NCBI GenBank assembly: GCA_963727035.1 | Contig: CAVSEY010000005.1 | Coordinates: 62,001-126,000 of the forward strand | Length of the DNA stretch: 64,000 nucleotides | Reading direction: 5' to 3' | DNA from: Rhodoblastus sp963727035 | Lineage (GTDB): Bacteria > Pseudomonadota > Alphaproteobacteria > Rhizobiales > Beijerinckiaceae | Shown here: positions 55,659-64,000 of the stretch, piece after piece | Position numbering within the stretch: the first letter of the stretch is position 1 | How the letters are laid out: each line of letters begins with the position of its first letter | Notes under the pieces: model-generated | Database searches by the model: none | What the model was told of the DNA's origin: nothing | The model's input: only the letters and a program-made list of their open reading frames with translations | Position numbers and translations under genes: made by a program

Positions 55659-57632
55659 ATGACCGCACGCGAGGAAACGCGCCGCAAAAGCGTCGCCAGA
55701 CGGGCCGCGCCACGCAAGAAGAAAGCGCCGGTGGAGGCCGCCCCGCCCAAGACGGCCGCCGCCGCGCCGCCCCCGCCGCCGCCTCCCGCGGCCGCCGATA
55801 AGCTGTCCGGAAATCCGCCGGAAGCGGCAGCCGGTGCGGCCAAGGGCTCGGCCACGGGCTCGACCCTTCCCAATTTCCAGCGCATGGCCGACAATTTCGC
55901 CGTCGCCATGGAGCATGGCGGCAAGGCGCTGGCGGCGATGATCCGCCCGGTCGAGGAGGGCCACGCCAAGTCGACCGTCGCGGAAGACCTCACCGAAGCC
56001 ATCAAGACCTTCAGCAAGGTCGCGGAATACTGGCTGTCCGATCCCAAGCGCGCGATCGAGGCCCAGACCAATATTTCCACCAATCTGATGGGCCTGTGGT
56101 CGAACACCTTGCGCCGCCTCTCCGGCGAGGCGAAGGAGCCCTTCATTCCGGCCGATCCGCGGGACAAGAGATTCGTCTCTCCGGACTGGCGGGACAATCC
56201 CTATTTCGACTTTCTGCGCCAGGCCTATCTGATCGGCGACCATTGGGCGAGCCACATGATCGAGGACGCGGATCTCGACCGGGTCACCCATGACCGGGCG
56301 TCCTTCTACCTGCGTCAGCTTTCGGGCGCGCTGTCGCCGTCCAATTTCCTGCTCACCAATCCCGAATTGTTGCGCACCACCTGGACGGCGGAAGCGGAAA
56401 ATCTGGCGCGCGGCATGAAAATGCTGGCGGAGGACATCGAGGCCGGCGGCGGCAACCTGAAAATCCGCCAGACCAACAACGACCAGTTCGTGCTCGGCGT
56501 GAACATAGCCACCACGCCGGGCAAGGTGGTGTTCCGCAACGATCTGATCGAGCTGCTGCAATATGCGCCGACGACCGACGAGGTCTATCGGAGGCCGCTG
56601 CTGATCGTGCCGCCCTGGATCAACAAATTCTATATCCTCGACCTCAATCCGGGCAAAAGCTTCATCCGCTGGGCGGTGTCCCAGGGCCTCACCGTGTTTT
56701 GCGTTTCCTGGGTCAATCCCAGCGCCAAACACGCCGACAAGGATTTCTACGCCTACATGAACGACGGGATCTTCGCGGCGCTGGAGCAGATCGAAAAGAT
56801 CACCGGCGAGCGTCAGGTCACATCCATCGGCTATTGCGTCGGCGGCACCCTGACCGCCGCGACCCTCGCCTATATGGCGGCCAAGGGCGACGACCGCATC
56901 GCCGCCGCGACCTTCTTCACCACCCAGGTCGATTTCTCGGACCCCGGCGATTTGAAGATTTTCGCCGACGAGGACCGGATCAAGAATATCGAATCGGAAA
57001 TGCAGATGTCCGGCTATCTCGACAGCAGCTCGATGGCCAATACGTTCAACATGCTGCGGCCGAACGAGATGATCTGGTCCTATGTCGTCAACAATTATCT
57101 GAAGGGCGTCGAGCCGATGGCTTTCGACCTGCTGGCGTGGAACAGCGACTCCACCCGCATGCCGCGCGCCAATCATTCCTTCTACCTGCGCAACTGCTAT
57201 CTCAACAACCAGCTCGCCAGGAAGAAGATGAAGCTCGGCGACGTCACCCTCGACCTCGGCAAGGTCAAGGTCCCCGTCTACAATCTGGCGGCCAAGGAAG
57301 ACCATATCGCCCCGGCGCGCTCGGTGTTCAACGGCGCCAAGCTGTTCGGCGGCGAGATGCGCTATGTGCTCGGCGGGTCGGGCCATATCGCCGGCGTCAT
57401 CAACCCGCCGTCGGCCAAGCCCAAATATCAATATTGGACCGGGCCGCGCCCATCGGGGACTTTCGAGGACTGGGTCGCCACGGCCGAAGAGCACCCCGGC
57501 TCGTGGTGGCCGGACTGGATCAAATGGGTCGACGCCCAGGCGCCGCAAAAAGTTCCGGCGCGCGAACCGGGGGGTGGAAAGGTGAAAATTCTCGGCGACG
57601 CCCCCGGCGAATATGTCCGGGAGAAATCCTGA
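55659..57632 (+). CDS. phaC: Class I poly(3-hydroxyalkanoate) synthase
   Basis: The product has 657 residues. A Pro/Ala/Lys-rich N-terminus (1-65) precedes the PhaC N-domain (DPKRAIEAQTNISTNLMGLW and RFVSPDWRDNPYFDFLRQAY). The catalytic triad is seen as Cys in IGYCVGGTLTAA, Asp in AAKEDHIAP and His in GGSGHIAGVINPP. It makes polyhydroxybutyrate granules from 3-hydroxyacyl-CoA. phaA/phaB are not nearby. Confidence 0.97.
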   Translation: MTAREETRRKSVARRAAPRKKKAPVEAAPPKTAAAAPPPPPPPAAADKLSGNPPEAAAGAAKGSATGSTLPNFQRMADNFAVAMEHGGKALAAMIRPVEEGHAKSTVAEDLTEAIKTFSKVAEYWLSDPKRAIEAQTNISTNLMGLWSNTLRRLSGEAKEPFIPADPRDKRFVSPDWRDNPYFDFLRQAYLIGDHWASHMIEDADLDRVTHDRASFYLRQLSGALSPSNFLLTNPELLRTTWTAEAENLARGMKMLAEDIEAGGGNLKIRQTNNDQFVLGVNIATTPGKVVFRNDLIELLQYAPTTDEVYRRPLLIVPPWINKFYILDLNPGKSFIRWAVSQGLTVFCVSWVNPSAKHADKDFYAYMNDGIFAALEQIEKITGERQVTSIGYCVGGTLTAATLAYMAAKGDDRIAAATFFTTQVDFSDPGDLKIFADEDRIKNIESEMQMSGYLDSSSMANTFNMLRPNEMIWSYVVNNYLKGVEPMAFDLLAWNSDSTRMPRANHSFYLRNCYLNNQLARKKMKLGDVTLDLGKVKVPVYNLAAKEDHIAPARSVFNGAKLFGGEMRYVLGGSGHIAGVINPPSAKPKYQYWTGPRPSGTFEDWVATAEEHPGSWWPDWIKWVDAQAPQKVPAREPGGGKVKILGDAPGEYVREKS

Positions 57633-57649
57633 GCCAATCCGGGCCAAAT

Positions 57650-57745
57650 CATGTTCTCGAAAAGTTGATAGACTTTTCGGATCAGAACATGCGTCAAAAC
57701 AACGAAATAATGGAGCGCGTTCGACTGGATGGATTGCGAACGCGC
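57650..57745. repeat. Composite palindromic repeat after phaC
   Basis: First part: nested arms 57650-57657/57684-57691 (CATGTTCT/AGAACATG) and 57658-57665/57672-57679 (CGAAAAGT/ACTTTTCG). Second part: arms 57715-57723/57737-57745 (GCGCGTTCG/CGAACGCGC). This resembles the short palindromic intergenic repeats common in Rhizobiales. It may also end phaC transcription. Confidence 0.75.
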
Positions 57746-57865
57746 ACTACGCGGCGGCGCCTTTCTTGCCCCTTTCCCGCAAGGTCGCCCCGCCGCGTCC
57801 CAAAAGGGCCCATCTTCTGGGCTTTCATGGTCGGGGCTGTCTCGTAACGGGACAGGAGTGCAAAA

Positions 57866-58489
57866 ATGGCTCATTCATTCAGGATTGGCGGACTCGTCCT
57901 TGCGAGCGCCGTTGCGACCGCGGCGCCGGCCTTCGCCGGCGGATTCGGTGGCCATATGGTTTCTCGCCCCGTCATGCGGGGCATGGCGGCCCATCCGGCC
58001 CCGGTTTACCGTTCGCGTCCCAACCCGCGCCCGCAAGGCTATAGCTTCGGTTACGCCCTGCCCCATCGCGCGCCGGGCTACGCATTCGGCTACGCCCTGC
58101 CTCACGGTCGGCCGGGCTATGATTACGGCTACGCCCTGCCTTACCGCGGCGGCTATGGCGGCTATGGCGGCGGCTACGGCGGCTATGGCGGCGGCTACGG
58201 CGGCTATGACGGCGGCTATTTTCCGGGCGGCTATTATTACGACGCCGGTCCGGCCGATGGCGCGGCGGTCGTCGCGCCCCCGACCGCGTTTTACGAAGAA
58301 GGCCCGCCTTTTCCCGTCGGCTATTACGGCGCGAGCGACACCGCGACCGGCAATGGCGTGATCTATAATCTGCCCTTCGCGTTCGAGCGCCCAGGTCCGA
58401 AGATCATCCGTGTTTCCCGCCGCCACGGCCCTGGCGCGGCTCAGCCTCATGTGACCGTGATCCGGGGCGGCGTCGTTTCGGTCGATTGA
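57866..58489 (+). CDS. Exported Gly/Tyr-rich repeat protein
   Basis: The product has 207 residues with signal peptide (GGLVLASAVATAAPAFAGG). Three copies of a (F/Y)GYALP(H/Y) repeat (about residues 57-93) are followed by GGYGGYGG repeats (about 94-125). The last third is Pro-rich with KIIRVSRRHGPGA. AGGAG at 57854-57858 is the ribosome-binding site. No family is recognised; surface or envelope role is possible. Confidence 0.75.
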   Translation: MAHSFRIGGLVLASAVATAAPAFAGGFGGHMVSRPVMRGMAAHPAPVYRSRPNPRPQGYSFGYALPHRAPGYAFGYALPHGRPGYDYGYALPYRGGYGGYGGGYGGYGGGYGGYDGGYFPGGYYYDAGPADGAAVVAPPTAFYEEGPPFPVGYYGASDTATGNGVIYNLPFAFERPGPKIIRVSRRHGPGAAQPHVTVIRGGVVSVD

Positions 58490-58547
58490 CGCCCTGCGCG
58501 GAGCGCCACCCGAAGCCGATTGCGAGTCGACCGAATCGCCATCGGCT

Positions 58548-59471
58548 TTATGGATTGAGCCCGAGCATCAGGTCCAGGTTCTGCACCGCGGCGCCCGAAG
58601 CGCCCTTGCCGAGATTGTCGAGACGCGCCACGACCAGCGCATGACGGCGCGCGTGGTTCGCGAAGACGCGAATTTCGAGATCGTTGGTGTTGTTGAGCGC
58701 CTCGGGCTCCAGCCGGCCGCTTTCCTCGGCCGCGACCACCAGGACATGGGTCCGGCCGGCGTAATGATCGGCGAGCACGGCTTCGAGATCGCCGGCCTGG
58801 GGCTTGCCCGGAAGTTCGTCGAGGCAAAGCGGCAGGCTCACCAGCATGCCCTGGCGGAAATTGCCGACCGACGGAACGAACAAGGGCCGCGACCTCAAGC
58901 CGCCATAGGCCATGATTTCCGGCACATGCTTGTGTTCGAGCCCGAGTCCGTAAAGCTCGAAGGCGGGCGCGCGGCCGGCCTCATAGGCCTCGATCATCTG
59001 CCTGCCGCCGCCCGAGAAACCGGACACCGCATTGATGGCGAGAGGCTGGCCCGGATCGAGCAGTCCGGCGTCGACCAGCGGCCGCAGGAGGGCGATCGCC
59101 CCGGTGGCGTAGCAGCCGGGATTGGAGACCCGCCCCGCGGCGGCGATTTCCTTGTCCTGACCAAGGGCAAGCTCGGGAAAGCCATAGGTCCAGCCGGGCG
59201 CGACGCGATGGGCGGTCGAGGCGTCGAGCACCCGCGGGCCCTCGGCCCCGAGCGAATCGACCATGGCGACGCTCTCCCTGGCGGCGGCGTCGGGCAGGCA
59301 GAGGATGGTCAGATCGACCTGCCGCAGGATCTCGGCCTTGGCCGCGACATCCTTGCGCTTTTCCGGGTCGATCGAAACGATCTCGACATCCTGGCGCCCG
59401 GAAAGCTTTTCCCGGATCTGCAGCCCGGTGGTGCCGGCCTCGCCGTCGATGAAGATTTTTTTCGGACTCAT
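58548..59471 (-). CDS. argC: N-acetyl-gamma-glutamyl-phosphate reductase (short type)
   Basis: The product has 307 residues, the shorter type 2 ArgC. The N-terminus KIFIDGEAGTTGLQIREKL is the NADP-binding part. The catalytic Cys is in VSNPGCYATGAIALLRP and the His later in GLGLEHKHVPEI. It reduces N-acetylglutamyl phosphate in arginine synthesis. ATG 59480 and 59471 are both possible. Confidence 0.93.
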   Translation of the reverse strand: MSPKKIFIDGEAGTTGLQIREKLSGRQDVEIVSIDPEKRKDVAAKAEILRQVDLTILCLPDAAARESVAMVDSLGAEGPRVLDASTAHRVAPGWTYGFPELALGQDKEIAAAGRVSNPGCYATGAIALLRPLVDAGLLDPGQPLAINAVSGFSGGGRQMIEAYEAGRAPAFELYGLGLEHKHVPEIMAYGGLRSRPLFVPSVGNFRQGMLVSLPLCLDELPGKPQAGDLEAVLADHYAGRTHVLVVAAEESGRLEPEALNNTNDLEIRVFANHARRHALVVARLDNLGKGASGAAVQNLDLMLGLNP

Positions 59472-59641
59472 CTCGCGCATTCCATCGATCAACCGGGCGG
59501 CACGCCCGTCGGCGCCCCTTTTAATGGCGTTTGACCCGGGTGGGAACGAAAGTTTTCGCCCCCGGCTTATGTGATTGCCCGGGGCTGCGCGGAGGGCCTC
59601 GATGATACTCCACCGTCTTGCCCATGGCGCAGGCCGTATAA

Positions 59642-59665
59642 ATGGCATAAAATGATTTATGCCAT
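59642..59665. promoter_or_regulatory. Perfect inverted repeat before second toxin-antitoxin pair
   Basis: Arms 59642-59651 and 59656-59665 (ATGGCATAAA/TTTATGCCAT) are perfect reverse complements with a 4-base spacer. They lie 22 bases before the antitoxin ATG and are the likely autoregulatory operator. Confidence 0.7.
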
Positions 59666-59686
59666 AATTCCTGTTTGGGCACGCCG

Positions 59687-59944
59687 ATGAATAAGACCTA
59701 TGACGCCAGAGTGGCGCAAAATGGACGAACCGTCCTCCCCAAGAGTGTCCGCGAAGCGCTGGGCGTGACCGGGGGCGGCATGGTCGTATTCTCCGTTGAC
59801 GGCGGCGAAGTCAGGCTCGCCTCCGTTCAGAAATCCATCGAGCGCGCGCAGGCTCTCTATCGCCAGCACGCCCGCCTCGACCGTTCGGCCGAGGATTTCA
59901 TCGCCGAGCGCCGGGCCGAGGCGGCGCGCGAGGATTTGCGCTGA
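59687..59944 (+). CDS. AbrB-type antitoxin (VapB-like)
   Basis: The product has 85 residues. The AbrB-fold N-terminus is ARVAQNGRTVLPKSVREALG with VFSVDGGEVRLAS, and the charged C-terminus (DRSAEDFIAERRAEAAREDL) would bind the toxin. ATG 59687 is chosen; the stop TGA 59942-59944 is followed at once by the toxin ATG. Confidence 0.9.
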   Translation: MNKTYDARVAQNGRTVLPKSVREALGVTGGGMVVFSVDGGEVRLASVQKSIERAQALYRQHARLDRSAEDFIAERRAEAAREDLR

Positions 59945-60328
59945 ATGGCCGTCGTGTTCGACGCTTCCGCGGTGCTCGCCCTGTTGCGCGACGAACCCGG
60001 CGCCGAAGCGGTCGCGCGCCATATCGGCGACGGCATGATTTCGGCGGTCAATTTCCAGGAGGTGGTCAAGGAGCTTTTGCGCCGCGGCGTTCCCGCCGAT
60101 GTGGCGATCGAAATGCTCGATGCGCTTCGCCTCGACATTCGTCCGCATGAACGCGAAGACGCCATCGCCGCCGCCGGGCTTTTTCACGTCGTCCAGCAAT
60201 TCGGTTGCGGTCTGGGAGACCGGACCTGCATGGCGCTCGCCATCGCCCAGGGCCTTCCCGCGCTGACGGCGGATCGGGTCTGGGCCAAAATCGGCGCGCC
60301 ACGACTGAAAGTGCAATTGATTCGGTAA
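59945..60328 (+). CDS. PIN-domain toxin (VapC-like)
   Basis: The product has 127 residues. PIN residues are in VVFDASAVLALLRDE (Asp), NFQEVVKEL (Glu), GLGDRTCMALAIA (Asp) and LTADRVWAKI (Asp). It follows the antitoxin without a gap. This is the second AbrB/PIN pair in the window, only distantly like the first in sequence. Confidence 0.9.
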   Translation: MAVVFDASAVLALLRDEPGAEAVARHIGDGMISAVNFQEVVKELLRRGVPADVAIEMLDALRLDIRPHEREDAIAAAGLFHVVQQFGCGLGDRTCMALAIAQGLPALTADRVWAKIGAPRLKVQLIR

Positions 60329-60479
60329 TTCTGGTTCTCATTGATGAGGACCGGTGGGGAGCGAAGCGACTCCGAGCTGATGCGACGGGTTCACCGGTCG
60401 CGATGAGTCGCGATCCGTGAACATTGGTGTAAGGAGGGCGCTCCGGCGTCTGTGCTTTTTGAGCCCCATGCCGCAGGCG

Positions 60480-60508
60480 CAAAAAAACGGCGGGCTTTTG
60501 GCCCGCCG
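60480..60508 (-). terminator. Rho-independent terminator of rplM-rpsI (minus strand)
   Basis: An 8-bp GC stem (60488-60495 with 60501-60508, 5-base loop) is followed on the minus strand by a run of seven U (60487-60481). It lies 25 bases after the rpsI stop. Confidence 0.93.
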
Positions 60509-60532
60509 CTTCGCAAAAGTGATCCTGAAAAC

Positions 60533-61012
60533 TCAGCGCTTCGAGAACTGGAAGCTGCGGCGGGCCTTGCGCTTGCCGTATTTCTTGCGCTCCACCACGC
60601 GCGAGTCGCGGGTGAGGAAGCCTTCCTTCTTCAGCGCCGGGCGCAGGCCGGGCTCGTAATAGGTCAGGGCCTTGGAGAGGCCGTGGCGCACCGCGCCGGC
60701 CTGACCGGACAGACCGCCGCCGGCGACCGTGACCATGATGTCATACTGGGTCTCGCGCTGGACGATTCCGAGCGGCTGCCGGACGATCATCTGCAGCACC
60801 GGCCGGGCGAAATAAACGCCAAGTTCGCGGCCGTTGACGGTGACCTTGCCGGCGCCGGGCTTGATCCAGACGCGGGCGACCGCGTTCTTGCGCTTGCCGG
60901 TGGCGTAGGCGCGGCCGAGCTTGTCGAGCTTCTGCACATGGACGGGAGCTTCGGGCGCCGGGGCGGCGTTCGCGCCCTTGAGGTCCTGGAGGGAGGAAAG
61001 GGTCTCGGACAT
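60533..61012 (-). CDS. rpsI: 30S ribosomal protein S9
   Basis: The product has 159 residues. GRAYATGKRKNAVARVWIKP, GGGLSGQAGAVRHGLSKALT and the end YGKRKARRSFQFSKR are diagnostic. The N-terminal 33 residues (Ala/Glu-rich) are an alphaproteobacterial extension. ATG 61012 is two bases after the rplM stop. Confidence 0.98.
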   Translation of the reverse strand: MSETLSSLQDLKGANAAPAPEAPVHVQKLDKLGRAYATGKRKNAVARVWIKPGAGKVTVNGRELGVYFARPVLQMIVRQPLGIVQRETQYDIMVTVAGGGLSGQAGAVRHGLSKALTYYEPGLRPALKKEGFLTRDSRVVERKKYGKRKARRSFQFSKR

Positions 61013-61014
61013 GA

Positions 61015-61485
61015 TCAGTCGTTCCGCGAATTCTTGGAGTTCAGGGCGGCGACGTCGAGAACGACGGGGTTCTGAGCCGCGTGGGGATGTTCGGCGCCCT
61101 TGTAGACGCGCAGATTGCCGAGCTGTTTCGAGCCGAGCGGGCCGCGCGGCAGCATGCGCTGGACCGCCTTTTCGACGATGCGCTCGGGGAAGCGGCCTTC
61201 AAGGATGAATTTCGCGGACCGCTCCTTGATCCCGCCGGGGAAGCCGGTGTGGTGGTGATAGATTTTCTGGTCGCGCTTGCGGCCGGTGAAAACCACCTTG
61301 TCCGCGTTGATGACGATGATGTTGTCGCCGTCGTCCAGATGGGGCGTGAAGGTCGCCTTGTGCTTGCCGCGCAGGCGCAGCGCGATGACCGAGGCGAGGC
61401 GGCCGACAACCAGCCCCTTGGCGTCGATCACAACCCATTTTTTCTCGATTTCAGCCGCCTTGGCCGAATAGGTCTTGCCGTACAT
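61015..61485 (-). CDS. rplM: 50S ribosomal protein L13
   Basis: The product has 156 residues. KKWVVIDAKGLVVGRLASVI, GDNIIVINADKVVFTGRKRD and KAVQRMLPRGPLGSKQL are diagnostic. GGAAAAGAG lies before ATG 61485. It is upstream of rpsI, the universal rplM-rpsI pair. Confidence 0.98.
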   Translation of the reverse strand: MYGKTYSAKAAEIEKKWVVIDAKGLVVGRLASVIALRLRGKHKATFTPHLDDGDNIIVINADKVVFTGRKRDQKIYHHHTGFPGGIKERSAKFILEGRFPERIVEKAVQRMLPRGPLGSKQLGNLRVYKGAEHPHAAQNPVVLDVAALNSKNSRND

Positions 61486-61627
61486 GTCTCTTTTCCAGGA
61501 ATGACCAGGCGTAAAAACCCGGCGGGAAGATGCGGGCTTTTACGGGCGGCGCCGCAGCTTGTCAACCGGAAATGACCGGGTTTTGCCTGCAAAAGCAGGC
61601 GATTCGCGTTTACGGTATAATGATACC

Positions 61628-62080
61628 TTATTTCCTCGGCGCCGGGATGGCATAGGTTCCCACCGCATGGGCGACCGGCTCCGCCGCGCCGTCCGAAAAC
61701 AGGGTCGCCTCGCCCACCGCGAGCCTCTTGCCGAGTTTGAGCAGGCGGCATTCGACCAGAACGTCGCCATGGGGCGGTTTGCGCAGGAAATTGATGTTGA
61801 GATTCATCGTCACCGCATCGAGCGCGTCGGGGCCGAGATGGGCAAAAATCGCCACCCAGATCCCGACATCGGCCAAGGTGAACATGGCGGGGCCGGAAAC
61901 CGTGCCGCCAGGGCGCAAATGGCGCTCATGGGCGATCAGCCGCAACCGCGCTGCCATCGGCGCGACCTCCTCGACCATCATCGTACGGCCGCCATGATGC
62001 AGTTGCGGAAAAGCATCTTCGAGCAATTTCTCGATTTCGGCGATGGTCAGGATCGGCTTGGACGGGAAGGCTTTCGGCAT
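61628..62080 (-). CDS. Hotdog-fold thioesterase (PaaI-like)
   Basis: The product has 150 residues. PGGTVSGPAMFTLADVGIWV and NLNINFLRKPPHGDVLVECR with VAHAVGTYAIP match the PaaI-like hotdog pattern; the usual GG-x-ISGP loop is here GGTVSGP. It hydrolyses an acyl-CoA of unknown kind. It lies upstream of rplM on the same strand (142-base gap). Confidence 0.88.
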   Translation of the reverse strand: MPKAFPSKPILTIAEIEKLLEDAFPQLHHGGRTMMVEEVAPMAARLRLIAHERHLRPGGTVSGPAMFTLADVGIWVAIFAHLGPDALDAVTMNLNINFLRKPPHGDVLVECRLLKLGKRLAVGEATLFSDGAAEPVAHAVGTYAIPAPRK

Positions 62081-62280
62081 GGAGCGAACCGGAACAAAGG
62101 ATGCGGGCGGGAATCATCCGACAGGAGGCGCCCAGCATCGCGCAAAACCTCGGCCTTCGCCATCCGCGCCCCGCCGCAGCCGCGAATCCCATCTATCAAC
62201 ATAATATAATTTTATTTCAAATAGATATAACAACTTTCTTATTTCGCGCATCAGCATCCAGCCCTGCGCTGGCGAAAACT

Positions 62281-64000
62281 TTATTCCGCCGCGGCGCCCG
62301 GCGCGGTCAGCGCCAGGCCGCGCTCGAACTGGGTCTTGTACAGCAGAGCATAAACCCCGTCGCGCGCGAGAAGTTCGCTCTGGCGGCCGGATTCGATCAC
62401 GCGGCCGCCCTCGATGACGCAGATCCGTTCGGCGTTGGCGACCGTGCTGAGGCGATGGGCGATGACGATGGTGGTCCGCCCGGCGCACAGCGTTTTCAAC
62501 GCCTCCTGGACCGCGCGCTCGGATTCGGTGTCCAGCGCCGAGGTCGCCTCGTCGAGCAGGATCAGCGGCGCGTCCTTGAGGAAGGCGCGCGCGATGGAGA
62601 TGCGCTGGCGCTGGCCGCCCGAAAGCTGCACGCCCTGTTCGCCCACCGGCGAATCATAGCCTCTCTCGAACGATATGATGAAATCATGCGCGAAAGCCGC
62701 CTTGGCCGCCGCAACGATCTCCTCGTCGCTCGCGCCGGGCCGGCCGAAGCCGATATTGTCGCGGATCGAGCCTTTGAACAGGAAGGTGTCCTGCCCGACA
62801 TAGGCGATCTGGCTGCGCAGCGAGCGCCGTGAAAAGGCGCAAATATCCTGACCGTCTATGAGAATCCTGCCCGCCAGTCGGCTCGTAAAAGCGCAGGATC
62901 ATGCTCATGGCGGTGGTCTTGCCGCCGCCCGAGCGCCCGACCAAAGCCGTGGTCTTCCCGGGCTCGGCCACGAGGTTCAGCTTGTTCAGCACCAGTTCGC
63001 CGGTACGATAGCCGAGAACTCGATATTTTCGAACTCGACCCGGCCCGCCGTAATCTTCAGCTCCGGGATGTCGACCGGCTCGGCTTTCCGGCGTATTCTC
63101 GTCGAGGAACCGATACAGCAAGTCGACGCCGAGCAGCGAGGAGCTGATCTCGACATGCAGCCGGGCGAGGCGCTTGGCCGGTTCGGTCGCCAGCAGCATC
63201 GCGGTGATGAAGGCGAAAAAATTGCCCGGCTGCTGGCCGTGATAGATGACCCGATAGCCGCCATAGACGACGACCAGCGCCACCGCGACGCCGGCCAAAG
63301 TCTCCATCAGCGGGCTGGAGCGCGCCTGCACCTGCGACAATTTGTTGGCCGCCGATCTCGAAGCTCTTGATCGCGCTCACCTGCCGCTCGCGCATGAAGG
63401 GCTCGAGGGTGAAGGATTTCACCACGCGGATGCCCTGCGCCGTCTCCTGCAAGGATTCGAGAATGGCCGAAAAGCCGTAGAACTCCGTCATCATCACCCG
63501 GCTCGCGCGATTGCCGATCTTCCGCACGCCGACGATCGCCACGGGCATGATCAGGATCGAGACCGAGGCCAGCGCCGCGTCCTGATGAAACATGGCGAAG
63601 GTCAGGCCGAGCGTGGTCAGCAGCGTCGCGGCCGAAGGCGGTGACCAGAGTGTTCAGCGCATTGCCGGCCGCTTGCGAGATGAAAGCCTGCCGGGCGAGG
63701 AATTCGGTCGAATGGCGCGTGGTTGTAAAAGCTGACGTCCATCGCCAGCATCTTGTCGAAGATTTTGGTCTGGCTTTCCGCGATGATGTTGTTGGAGATC
63801 CGCGACAGGACCACCTGCTGGCCATAGGTGGCGAAACCCTTGGCGACATAGATCAGCGATGATCGCGGCGCCGATCGCGTACATCGCCATGATGTTGCGG
63901 TCGACGAAAATGCGGTCGACGATAAACTTCATCATATAGGCGGATAGGGTCGTGGCGACCGCGATGACGGCCATCATCGCGAAAGCCAGCCACATAGCCC
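62281..64000 (-). CDS. MsbA-like ABC exporter, broken frame, 5' end outside window
   Basis: The piece reads toward the left with stop TAA 62283-62281. Half-transporter order is seen: membrane part (MWLAFAMMAVIAVATTLSAY, FIVDRIFVDRN), then FLARQAFISQAAGNALNTLV and EFYGFSAILESLQETAQGIR, Walker A VGRSGGGKTTAMSM, signature VQLSGGQRQRISIARAF, Walker B LILLDEATSALD and H-loop IVIAHRLST. The frame jumps about seven times, near 63856, 63710, 63632, 63349, 63087, 63015 and 62870. Each is repaired by removing one base (two at 63015). Since all motifs are intact, sequence errors are likelier than decay. Family: lipid A/multidrug exporters. Confidence 0.8.

Noticed and set aside
62870..63856. Regular ~72-base spacing of the frame breaks in the ABC transporter
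   Set aside because: Some gaps are near multiples of 72 but others (262, 283) are not, so no periodic cause can be claimed.

Overview
The window looks like a piece of an alphaproteobacterial chromosome, most likely of the order Hyphomicrobiales (Rhizobiales). It is very GC-rich. The signs are an ATP12-type F1 assembly chaperone beside a HAD phosphatase, an RNase E whose S1 domain is split by a long acidic/arginine-rich insertion, a DUF2232 membrane protein between rpsR and rplI, the order fabD-fabG-acpP-fabF-mltG-yicC-gmk, and a class I PHA synthase. The exact genus cannot be fixed from the sequence; a relative of Beijerinckiaceae or Methylocystaceae is a guess.

Layout. 0-6 kb: end of a methyltransferase, then rpsF-rpsR-DUF2232-rplI with a strong terminator, then dnaB-alr. 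6-11 kb: a tiny exported His-rich protein, an unknown protein, a perfect 32-bp palindrome and rne. 11-17 kb: an AmiC-type amidase and PBP1A, prfB with a programmed +1 frameshift, and an AbrB/PIN toxin-antitoxin pair. 17-26 kb: ATP12 and a HAD phosphatase, a membrane metallophosphoesterase, a very large triple-barrel outer-membrane protein and a Gly/Ser/His-rich secreted protein. 26-32 kb: a Rieske protein without petB/petC, cstA-ybdD, a solo HicA-like toxin and a GGDEF-EAL protein. 32-41 kb: pccB, gmk, yicC, mltG and the fatty-acid synthesis cluster, all on the minus strand. 41-50 kb: a second GGDEF-EAL protein, a LysR regulator with a DsrC/TusE-like protein, tRNA-Tyr, prmA, a transglutaminase, an M24 aminopeptidase, folE and hisI. 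50-58 kb: a 235-bp MITE-like element between the stop codons of hisI and a DUF302 gene, a HAD hydrolase, a chemoreceptor, alaC and phaC. 58-64 kb: a Gly/Tyr-rich exported protein, argC, a second AbrB/PIN pair, rplM-rpsI, a thioesterase and an MsbA-like ABC transporter running off the right edge.

Most of the window is housekeeping: ribosome and replication, wall synthesis (alr, PBP1A, amidase, MltG), lipid synthesis (Fab, Pcc) and carbon storage (PhaC). The accessory part is small: three toxin-type loci, palindromic repeats, one MITE-like element, two c-di-GMP enzymes and several low-complexity exported proteins.

Four genes (rne, the 20.8-kb barrel gene, the 24-kb secreted protein, the 29.6-kb GGDEF-EAL gene) each carry one extra base that breaks an otherwise good reading frame. 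The ABC transporter at the right edge carries about seven such breaks. All are repaired by removing bases, never by adding them, which points to sequence errors more than to real pseudogenes. The prfB frameshift is different: it has the full recoding signal.
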